From contig JAHLWZ010001015.1 in the NCBI GenBank assembly GCA_020536535.1, positions 1-28,817 on the forward strand: a stretch of 28,817 bases of DNA. The letters are read 5' to 3'. Positions 1 to 8,818 of the stretch are shown here, piece after piece. This DNA comes from Pelomyxa schiedti (lineage: Eukaryota; Evosea; Pelobiontida; Pelomyxidae). Every line of letters starts with the position of its first letter. The stretch's first letter is position 1. Both the position numbers and the translations under genes were made by a program. Under the pieces are notes generated by a model. It worked only from the letters and a program-made list of their open reading frames with translations. It was not told where the DNA came from and made no database searches.

Positions 1-669
1 CGGAGCAGCGAGACCCGGTCCGCGTCGCAGTCCCCGCACGCCGCCAGGATCGCGCGCACGAGGTCGGGCTGCGGCCGGTACAGCGCGAGGTGCAGCGCCG
101 TAGTCTTCTTGCGGTACGACAGGAAGCGCACGCGCGGGTCGGCGTGGTACTTCCCCAGGAGGCATCGGGCGACCGCGTCGTGCCCCTCGCGCACCGCGAC
201 GCCCAGCGGCGTCACGCCGGCCCAGCCGCGCCACTCCCCGAGGGTGCAGGGCCCGTCCACGAGGGCCTGCACGGCGGCGCGGGACTCGGCGCCCGGGCGC
301 GCGGCCCACGCGTCCAGCACGGCCTCGAGCTCGTCGACGTGGCCCAGCGCCGCGCAGACGAACGGCAGGCTGATGCGCACCGCGAACTGGCGCGAGGCGA
401 AGCGGCGCACGAAGGCGGAGGTCTCGGAGGTCCACCTGGGGTCGTTGTCGTCGCGCACCGCGGCGTCGCACCAGGCCGCCTCGGCCTCGCGCCCCGCCGG
501 CACCGCCGCCGCGAGCCTGGCCAGCTTGGCGGCCTGCGCCTTGGCCGCGGCCGCCAGCATCTTGCTTGCCTACCACCGCGAGGATGATCCCTCGCGTCTC
601 GACGTACTCTGGGTCGGTGTTCTCCTCGTGGAGGGAGGAGTGCGGACTAGTGCCCACTGTCTGCCCCAT
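1..669 (-). CDS. Ankyrin-type repeat protein, N-terminal part, probably frameshifted
   Basis: This is the 5' part of a gene that runs off the left edge. It is a clear paralog of the ankyrin-type protein at 1481-2975: both begin MGQTVGT and both carry the segments RISLPFVCAALGH, VLDAWAARPGAESRAAVQAL and LYR-QP. Helix-turn-helix repeats of this kind normally bind proteins. In the paralog the ILAVV segment continues in one frame into the rest. Here about 5 bases are missing near 561-568, so the MGQTVGT start at 669 and the body lie in different frames. The body is open from an internal ATG at 560. Either the gene is broken, or it now starts at 560, or this is a sequencing error. The DNA is very GC-rich, unlike most of the window. 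Confidence 0.7.
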   Translation of the reverse strand, partial: MGQTVGTSPHSSLHEENTDPEYVETRGIILAVVGKQDAGGRGQGAGRQAGQARGGGAGGARGRGGLVRRRGARRQRPQVDLRDLRLRAPLRLAPVRGAHQPAVRLRGAGPRRRARGRAGRVGRAPGRRVPRRRAGPRGRALHPRGVARLGRRDAAGRRGARGARRGRPMPPGEVPRRPARALPVVPQEDYGAAPRAVPAAARPRARDPGGVRGLRRGPGLAAP

Positions 670-774
670 GTTGTTTGGTTGGTTTTTTTTTTCTCACTTC
701 CGTGACTTCGCAGAACTTTTTTCAGTTAAACTTCACCCCCGAAAAAGTGTTTTCGTTGTAGTAGTGGTTAGTCT

Positions 775-1435
775 TTACTCTTTGTGGGATGGTTCCTCCT
801 TGCTGTGTGTTTTGAAGGAGATGGTGATGTGGAATGCGCTCCTGCGTACCTTTTCTCTGGCTTCGTCGAGGATGGAATGGTACCTGTGGAGGCTGGGAGG
901 CACTAGTACTGGACGGTGCCCTTCATAGCCCATACGATCAGTGCAGTCAGTTCCGTCACAAACTCGAAACGGCTTCACGCAGTGTTGGCATAAGTTCCTG
1001 GATGCCCAGAAGAAGCACACATGTTTCCACTTGGGGTATTGCTTGTGAGTTTTCGTTTGTTTGTGTGAGGGTGGTACCTTCACTTCTTCCTCTGCTTTCA
1101 AGATATGGAGATACCTTCTGAGAAGAACTCTTGTGGAGTGGGGCCAGGCTGCACTTGAATTCATGAAGGCATGCTTTTGTTTTATGAGGTGAGCTTCTTA
1201 TTGTGCGATTCAAAAGGGGAAAAAAAAATACCTGCCAGGATGAATTGGAACGGCCAACATGGTACCTAAAGATAAACGATGGTGAGTATCAACTCAATAC
1301 AGTTGGATTAGGAGGTGCCAACCAAAATCGGGAAGTTTGTTGAATCCTGCCAAGCGATTGAATGTCAAGATACCCCAACACTTCGGCTGTTTCCGCTTGA
1401 TATTGCGCAAGCAATGACGTTATCGTGTCATCCAT
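775..1435 (-). CDS. F-box protein with a Cys-rich zinc-binding segment
   Basis: Three exons fit perfectly in phase: 1435-1323, 1265-1232 and 1173-775, giving 181 aa. The introns are 57 and 58 nt, GT-AG. The N-terminus holds an F-box-like helix pair (VLGYLDIQSLGRIQQTSRFW, followed after the first intron by YHVGRSNSSWQ). F-box proteins link substrates to Skp1-cullin ubiquitin ligases. Exon 3 is rich in Cys (HVCFFW, NLCQHC, FRVC, GTDC), which looks like a small zinc module that I cannot assign. The exon holds two further possible in-frame introns, so the exact C-terminus is uncertain. The start codon lies only 45 bp downstream of the stop of the ankyrin gene on the same strand. Confidence 0.68.
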
Positions 1436-1480
1436 CCTAACAACAAATTGTCAAGTTAACTCTTTTTGAAACTTGGAAGA

Positions 1481-2975
1481 TTACTCAATTTTAGCTGCGG
1501 AGACCATTCCCGATTCAGGATCACTTGGAGGTACCCCTGAAAAATCCATAACAGGCATTGACCCACGGAGCTTATCTATCGATTCAAGAGCAGAATATTT
1601 CTCCACTGACAGGACTTTCACGGTCTGGCTCTGATACAAATCCAGATATCCTGAGAGTTTTTTATCAGAAAAACAGGGAATAACATTATGCGCTACCAGC
1701 GATATGAGGGTATTCTTTATCTGGAAATCTTTTCCAGAAGAAGTCAGATTTGCTTGGGAGCAGACCCCCACGTTTGGCCATTGCGTCCACCAATTCCTTT
1801 TGATTGAAAATAACAGCAAGTATCATTGGTGTTTTTGCTTGAGAGTCGTAGTTGCCCATATCATACTCACACGGGGCGTTTGGATTAGCACCAAGAGAAA
1901 GGAGCTTTAGAGCGACGGGTTGATTCTTGATTATCGTTGCCAATAAAAGTGGTGTTTTGTTCTTTCCAGGGTATGACTCCTCATTGACCCACGGAAGGAA
2001 AGCTGGGTGATCGACGAGTATTTGCTGGGCCTCTGCCCTTTCGAAATGTCGGAATCTCGTGGACGTCGCGTTCAAAAGTGCAAGGCCTAGGCCGCCGCTG
2101 AACACCGAGCACAGGTGCCTCAATATTTCCGGGCGAGCTTCCTCTTGCTTGCAGTACTCGGCAATCGGCCAATCCTTGTCCAACGCAGCCATCGCGGCAG
2201 CCCCCCATTTCGCGGAATCGGTGAGGACGCGCACCTGCTCGATCTCGTCGGGGCTGTCCTGGTGGTGCAGGGCTATATTTAGCGGCCGCAGCCCGCACCC
2301 CTCGCCGCGCAGCAGCGAGATCCTGGCGGCGTCGTCGGCCCCGCACGCGGCGAGGATCGCCTCGGTGACCTCGGGCTGCCCGCGGTACAGGCTCATGTTG
2401 AGCGCCGTGCTCACCTCCGTGACCGCGTTGCCAAACTCGAAGCGCGGCCGCGGGTCCGCGCGGTACTTCTCCGCGAGGCAGCGCGCGACGGCGCGGTGGC
2501 GCTCGCGCGCGGCGACGGCCAGCGGCGTCGCGCCGGCCCAGAAGTCGAAGGTGCAGGGCCCGTCCACGAGGGCCTGCACCGCGGCGCGGGACTCGGCGCC
2601 CGGGCGCGCGGCCCACGCGTCCAGCACGCACACCAGCTCGTCGAGGTGCCCCAGCGCCGCGCAGACGAACGGCAGGCTGATGCGCACGGGGAGCTTGCGG
2701 CTGACCATGTGGCGCACGAACTTGGAGACGTCCGAGGGGATCCTGGGGTCGTTCTCGTCGCGGATCGTGGTGGTGCACCAGGCGGCGTCGGCCTCGCGCC
2801 CAGGGGCGGTGGCGGCGGCCAGCTTGGCGAGCCTGGCGGTCTGGGCCTTGGCCGCGGCGGTCAGCAGCTTGTTGCGCTTGCGGACCACCGCGAGGATGCT
2901 GGCTTGGGTGGCCAGGTAGTGCGCGTCATGGCTCTCGTGTGAGGGGTGCGAGTTGGTCCCAACTGTCTGCCCCAT
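1481..2975 (-). CDS. Ankyrin-type repeat protein, complete
   Basis: Two exons, 2975-1697 and 1650-1481, are joined over a 46-nt GT-AG intron with a pyrimidine tract and give 482 aa. Splicing reconnects two frames that otherwise stop. Degenerate ankyrin units are visible as TPLAVAARERHRAVARCL, LNMSLYRGQPEVTEAILAAC and TPLLLATIIKNQPVALKLL (the last followed by GANPNAP). The start MGQTVGT is shared with the paralog at 1-669; Gly2 could permit N-myristoylation, but this is weak. The first 900 bp or so of coding sequence is strongly GC-rich, while the 3' third has ordinary composition. Ankyrin repeats mediate protein binding; no enzymatic domain is seen. The divergent PNKP gene starts 313 bp away. 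Confidence 0.82.
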
Positions 2976-3288
2976 GGCGTTTTGGTTCGTTGTTTGTTGG
3001 CCGTGTTGCCCTCATTGTTGACTTATGAGAAGACTATTTTCGAAGAATGACAGTTCACGATCTTGTACTATCTTCAGTGCTTCCTGCCATTCCAAGTCGT
3101 GGACGAGACTCTCAGGTTCAAACCAGGAAGGGCCGAGGAGGAGGGAGACGGCAGGGACACTCCAGTCTCCAGAAATGAAGGCAGATTAAGGACAACCCAA
3201 ACACAGGCTGATTTGGGCCTAACAGATCTCTCTGATCTCTTAAAAAAACAGTGCCCTAGTCCAAACATTAAAAACGCAAGTACAAAAA
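2976..3288. other. Divergent intergenic region between the ankyrin gene and PNKP
   Basis: This 313-bp stretch separates two divergently transcribed genes and should hold both promoters. I see no convincing TATA box, no RNA gene and no conserved open frame; the open frames present lack protein-like composition. Confidence 0.5.
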
Positions 3289-5904
3289 ATGCAAAAGGAG
3301 CTCTATGGCCTCACAGTGATACAACTACGAGAGCGCCTCAAGGCGTTGTCACTTGTGACCGGTGGCATCAAGAACGTGCTCGTCAACAGGCTCCTCGACT
3401 ACTACGAGTCCCACCCCGAGGCCACCGACGAAACCACCACCAGCAGCAGCACTGCCGACTCCAAAGAAAACACCAACAGCGACGCCAACAAGCCCTCCTC
3501 AGCAGATGATGTCCCTCCTTCGTCCTCATCGTACTCAGCAGCATCAACAGGGACAACGGCTACGACGACGACGACGGCGGCGGCGGCGACGACCACTACC
3601 ACGAGTAGTAGTGCTGCTGCTACGTGCACTAGTAGTACTAGCAGTGGGGGGAAAACTAGTAAGGGTGATGAGGAGGGCGGGCCGACGACGAGAAGCCGCT
3701 CGGCTGCGGCAGCGAGGACAAAGAGTGGGAGCAAGGGCAAGGGAAAGGGCAAGGGCAGGAGCAAGAAATCCAAGAAGAGCAGCGGGAGTGATGAGGATGA
3801 CAGCGAGAATTACAGCGAAAGCGGAAGTGAGGGCGCCAGTGAAAGTGGGAGCGGGAGTGATTCCGCGGAGGAGAGCGACGCGGAGAGTAGTGGTAGTGGC
3901 AGCGATTCGGACGAGGAGGTGCACAGGAAGAGGAAGCCAACACGTGGTGCCTCGGGTGCTTTTTTTTTTTTTTTTGTTTATTTACGATAAATGTGGGTGA
4001 TATTATTTTTATTTATTTGGATTTGATGTGGGTACAGTGTGTTGAACCTTTTGTTCTTCTAGGTGACTCCACGGATGCAAAAAAGCCTCGCTCGAGTGCA
4101 CAGAAGACTTCCAGGTGGATAAAGGTAAGATTTAAAATTCCTGTTTTAACTGGAATTAACCACCCTCCACATAGTTTGACTCCCTGTTACTTTATTCCAG
4201 TAGAGATGATATTGCGCCTTCCACAACCATATACGGCTTTGACATGGATGACACTCTTATAGCAGTACTATATACGAACTACAAACATTCTGTATTCGTT
4301 AAACAACAACAAAAAAAAAAAACCAGACCAAATCGGGGAAAAAATTCGCCACAGGTCGTTCTGACTGGAAATGGTTCCATAAATGCGTACCAGACGCACT
4401 GAGAAAGCTCGTTTCTGATGGGTTGATTTTCCTCCTTGTATTTATTACTCGGAAAAATATTTTGTCACACTCACTTAGAAAAAAAGTGGTCATTTTCACC
4501 AACCAAGGAGGCATATGTGGAAGGAATGGATATGACAAATCAAAGGAAGCTATGATAACAGGAAAAATCGAAGACATTATTGCTGAGGTAATCTTTTTAA
4601 AAAACATAGGTTTTAATAAATCCCTAGTTGAATCTCCCAATACAAGTTCTTATTGCAACAACAGAGGATATGTATAGGAAACCAGGCACTGAACTGTGGA
4701 AAATTTTTGTTGAAAAACTGAATGGCGGTGTAGCCCCAAGTATGTGGTTGCCTCGTGTCAATCTGCTGGTTTACCATTCCGCTCAAAGACCTTCCTGAAT
4801 GTACATTCGTTGGTGATGCTGCTGGTCGGCCAAAGAACTGGGCTCCAGGGAAAAAAGAAGATTTCTCTTGTAGTGATAGAAAATTTGGTGAGTAGATTTT
4901 TTTCTATGGATAACACTCATTGGGTACGGAAAAGCTTTCAACTTAGGTATCAAATTTGCTACCCCCGAGGTGTTTTTTTTGGGGCAGCAAGACGTTCCCT
5001 TTGATTGGGACTATCCGGACCTCTCCAAGATACCTGAAAGTGCATATGCACCAAATCTATCTATATTTTATTATTTAATCCTAACTAGCTGGCCCTATTA
5101 TTGATGGCAATGCGGACACTCTTACTTCCGCGACTACTGAGATGATTCTCTTTGTTGGTACTTTTACTTAACACTTCACTGAATAAATAACACAAATAGG
5201 ATTTCCTGCAAGTGGCAAAAGTACTTTTGCTAAAACACACCTTATTCCAAAGAACTACGTTCATGTAAACAGGGACACACTGAGCACACAGCCGAAGTGC
5301 TTAAAGGCTGCAAAGGACGCACTGAGTAGGTTTGTTTTGCATGATTAATCCTTGATACTTCTCACGTTTCCGACAATGACAATAGCGGCTCCAGTGTTGT
5401 AATTGACAACACAAATCCGTCAAAAGCAAACCGAGCACCGTACATCAAACTTGCCAAAGACCGTATGGTTCATGTGACCCCACACTTAATTCCTAATGCA
5501 ACAAATCCAGTTGGAGTGCCGGTGCGATGTTTTCGCTTTGATACGGAGGAAGAATTAGCCAAACATCTCAACAGCTTCCGCGAGCAAATAACGCAAGGGA
5601 AGTCGGCACATGTCCCCAGAGTTGGTACGCAATGTAGATATCATTTATTATTTACTCACATTACCCAGGTTATGCTGTCTTTAAAAAGGCATTTCAAGAG
5701 CCCACTCTTTCTGAAGGGTATGGCCAAGCACAAAAAAACAAAAAAAAACAAAATACTCCCTACTCCAAAACAAACAGAACCACACCCATAATGCCCAGCT
5801 TCACAAAGCCTAACCCTCAAAGGTTCTCTGAAATACGCCACATCAACTTTGTTGCGAACTTTGCCTCCCCTGAGCACCGTGCAGTCTTTAAACTCATGCA
5901 TTGA
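3289..5904 (+). CDS. PNKP: Bifunctional polynucleotide phosphatase/kinase with N-terminal SAP domain
   Basis: Repairs damaged DNA ends by removing 3'-phosphates and phosphorylating 5'-hydroxyls, in the nucleus. Fourteen exons give 604 aa: 3289-3946, 4063-4114, 4201-4264, 4327-4421, 4479-4587, 4628-4739, 4789-4887, 4935-5039, 5089-5157, 5200-5329, 5386-5462, 5511-5624, 5669-5717, 5823-5904. All junctions are in phase. Residues about 3-41 form a SAP motif ([13 protein letters not shown]), then a long Ser/Thr/Ala, Lys/Gly and acidic Ser-rich linker runs to about 235. The HAD-type phosphatase follows, with DMDDT at 251-255, IFTNQGG at 295-301 and [13 protein letters not shown] at 372-384. The kinase has Walker [10 protein letters not shown] at 455-463 and DNTN at 505-508. 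Animal PNKP has an FHA domain where this protein has SAP. Catalytic motifs are intact. The 48-nt intron at 5463-5510 would also read through in frame. Confidence 0.95.
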
Positions 5905-6183
5905 TGCAGTACTCTGGAGAATAACCTCGTCTTGTAATTGCTCTTGTGAGTGGGATTTTTTTTAAAACATCACATTGCTCCTTAATTGACAAGAGCGCAA
6001 CACCGAATTTGTTGGTTGTTCTTGCAATCTCATCTTAGGTCTGATGTGCACAGCTTTCGTGAAAACTTGTGCACGAATGAACCAATCTCAAAACACAGGT
6101 TTTAATTTCGTTTGTTTCCGAGGGAAGCAAAAAGAGGCGAAACAGCACAATTAAATAAAAAAAAACAAGGGATCTACAGCAAG
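5905..6183. other. Intergenic region between PNKP and the VASt gene
   Basis: These 279 bp hold the PNKP 3' UTR and the upstream region of the next plus-strand gene. No gene or RNA is visible. An in-frame ATG at 6112 could extend the next protein by 24 residues. Confidence 0.45.
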
Positions 6184-8708
6184 ATGGCCAGCAGGGGTGG
6201 CATTGCCCTGACTACGACAACTACGACTACTACGACCACGATTATGACGGATACTGGATCTACGAAGGGATCTACGAAACAGCCTGCTGTGTCAGTCACC
6301 AACACCAACAGTGCAGCGGCGAAAGCGTCGCCGTGTTGCTCGAGCCAAGTTACGAGCACTGTGGTCAGCAAAAGCGCCGCACCAGCGACGCCTCCGCTGA
6401 AATGTGACACAGAACTTCCTGTATTACCTCTAAACCCCACGCCGACTGTGACAGAGGTGAACTTTCCATTTGCGACTGTGGCCAGCAATGGGAATGGTAC
6501 GAAACCTCATGCTTTGACTTCGAGCGGTCCTTGCTGCGCTGGTACGCCACCAGGCACCCCGCCGCGAACTCCACCACTCTCTGCTTCTTCTTGTTTAGAG
6601 GAATCAAAAAAGTAGGTCACGCAAGCATATGCTTTTTCTGAAGGTAACACCTCCACAGACTGGATCGCGCCAATAACGAACCCTTTCCCTCGAAATTTAA
6701 TTTATCCCCACAGGAGACACTACTCTATGGTATAGTGAGTTCCTCAACTATTTCTTTTAACAAAAAGCCATCACAGAAACATTTTGTGGCTTGTACAAAG
6801 TCATTCCAATACATGGTAGAATGTACCTATCCCAGCAGCACATTTGCTTTTACTGTAAGTTATTTGGCACTGAAACCAAGGTGCCACTTTTCTGTATCCT
6901 ACTCGCTTTTCTCACTTGGACCAGGAAGAGATTAATTTTAGAGACGTCATAAGCTTGACGAAAAAAATAAAACCTGTATTTCTACCAGGAATCGAGATTG
7001 TTACACAGAACAATGTGGTGAGTTAATGAGTAACGATTCACATTTCCCTGAACTGTGCGCAGTATTTCTTTTGTTCTTTCGTTTCTCGCGACAAAGCTTT
7101 TCAAAAAATAACTGAACTGTGGGAAGCTACTTCTGCTGCAATTACTGCCACAGAATACGCTGCAGGATTGGCACACCCACCGGTAGAACCAGAAACAACC
7201 ACAGTCACACAGGTTTCATCACCCACTGATTCGGAGAAGCCATCTCCACAGCCGGTTGTAGAAACTTCTGCATCTCCCCTTCAAATGGAGTCCACTCCCG
7301 CAAGAAAAGAGGACACATCTCCCCCAAGAACAGAAGAACCAGCAACCTCTTCACAGTTATGTGAAACACTTCCCATTGTATGCCCCTTGAGTTTTTCTGT
7401 CCATCCTTATCCCTAATTAAGGATACTGAATTAGACGAAGATTCTTCCCACAGAGCCGAAGCCTTCTTAGGTAAACTCTTTCACCATAGTGTGATTCGGT
7501 CTCACCTATCTCAGCATGCCAGTTAACCGAACTTCTTCGCTGCGACTTTCCAATCCCTGTGAAGACGTTTTTCGAATATTTCTACTCCTCTTCCACCAGT
7601 TTCACATCGCTCTTTCACAGTGACCATGGCGACAAAGGTGCCACGGGAAATTCCTATGCCTCTTTTTTTTTTTAACACTAAAAGATCTCGTTGTTACGGA
7701 CTGGGCTGTTCACCCTACCTATGGCATTGTAAGAGAAAAAAGATGTATGATACCGTTGTAACTCTTTTCCCACTTGGCTCAATTAGTTTTAGATCAAGTC
7801 CCTGTTGTTGCCCCAATTGGTACTTTCCCTTCGGCATGATGGACTCCCACCTAACCTTTGTTTCCCAGGTCCAAACACTTCTCGTGTTGTGGAGACTCAG
7901 AGTTATTACAACAAAAATTCTAGCAAGTAATTTACATTGAAAATAACCATATTTAATTCTCATTAGGCAGTTAGTAGTGCAAACAATTTCTGTTATGCTA
8001 GATATCCCATATGGTGATTATTTTAGAATCGAGGCCAAATGGGAGGTATTTTGGGTTAGACTGGTGTGCCACATCATTAAACCAAATGTGTAGGTAACAC
8101 CCCGCGATACTGGTTGCACACTAGTCGTCAGCTCAGGCGTGAACTTCAGCAAAAGGACGTTGATGAAGGGTTTGTTTCCCGCGACACAAACATATGCTTA
8201 GTGGCAGCTAGGAACCATTCTATCAAGTGCAATGAAACAGACCAGAGAGTCATACAACCGTTGGGTTATACTGGCTAAAGAGTTTTTAGAGCACCAGAAT
8301 GCCCGCGCATCACCCCCAGTCCCAGTCCTACAACCACAGCCTCAACACCCACAACTCAATCAAGAAGCACAGCTGCAACAGCCACAACCTCAAATTACAG
8401 CTGCAGCTCCACCTCAACCGGAGCCGCAACTGCAACAGCTGCAGCCGCAAGTCCAACCTATAGAGCAAGCAGAGAGACAACCCCAATACACATCAACCAC
8501 AACTTCATCCTCACACGAAACAACCAATGCCGAGTCACAACAACTCCACAAACCACACCAAGAAGCCACAACACTCCTCACGAGTCCTTCGAAGTCACCA
8601 ATCGTCATCCTCATCCTCATTGCCATCATTATCTACCTCATCCTCAAACTTCGTAATGTAGAAAGCAGGATCGACGCTCTTGAGAACCTGTTTCTTGACA
8701 AGTTTTGA
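6184..8708 (+). CDS. GRAM-VASt domain membrane protein, Lam/Aster-type sterol transfer protein
   Basis: Probably moves sterol or lipid at ER-plasma membrane contact sites. Thirteen exons give 659 aa: 6184-6611, 6659-6729, 6777-6880, 6925-7017, 7063-7377, 7422-7470, 7515-7637, 7685-7744, 7793-7819, 7869-7926, 7967-8045, 8094-8169, 8212-8708. A Thr/Pro-rich N-terminus is followed by a GRAM domain (about 150-245; SPQETLLYETFCGLY, HGRMYLSQQHICFYCKLFG). After a Pro/Thr linker comes a VASt domain (about 355-500; FPIPVKTFFEYFYSSSTSF, DLVVTDWAVHPTYGIVREK, APIGPNTSRVVETQSYY, DYFRIEAKWEVTPRDTGC). A Gln/Pro-rich stretch leads to one membrane helix near 624-640 (IVILILIAIIIYLILKL) and a short cytosolic tail. 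This order matches GRAMD1/Lam proteins. Exon 9 is only 27 nt. The start at 6184 was chosen for its context; 6112 is an alternative. The 7744/7793 junction is the least certain. Confidence 0.92.
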
Positions 8709-8722
8709 TTCTTCTGACTCTA

Positions 8723-8728
8723 AATAAA
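8723..8728 (+). promoter_or_regulatory. Polyadenylation signal AATAAA for the VASt gene
   Basis: A canonical AATAAA lies 15 bp after the stop codon. The convergent coiled-coil gene ends only 91 bp further on, so the two 3' UTRs are very short or overlap. Confidence 0.55.
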
Positions 8729-8818
8729 AAAGAAAGCAGTAAATACAATTTTTAAAACATGTAATCTCTTTACGTTTTTCTCTTGAATCCACAGAGGGGT
8801 TATTTTGTAGGGTGCATT

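Noticed and set aside
2059-2942. Long plus-strand open frames across the GC-rich ankyrin region
   Set aside because: They are antisense shadows; the minus strand has ankyrin-type repeats and a paralog at 1-669, while the plus frames have Arg/Gly-rich composition typical of GC-rich antisense.
3545-3960. Repetitive ACG/AGT and poly-T tracts as a possible mobile element or CRISPR-like array
   Set aside because: They are codon repeats of a Thr/Ala/Ser/Gly-rich linker and an intron pyrimidine tract; no spacers or target-site duplications exist.
3362-4000. Arg/Pro-rich open frame overlapping PNKP exon 1
   Set aside because: It is a shifted frame of the repeat-rich linker; the SAP frame is the one that joins to the phosphatase.
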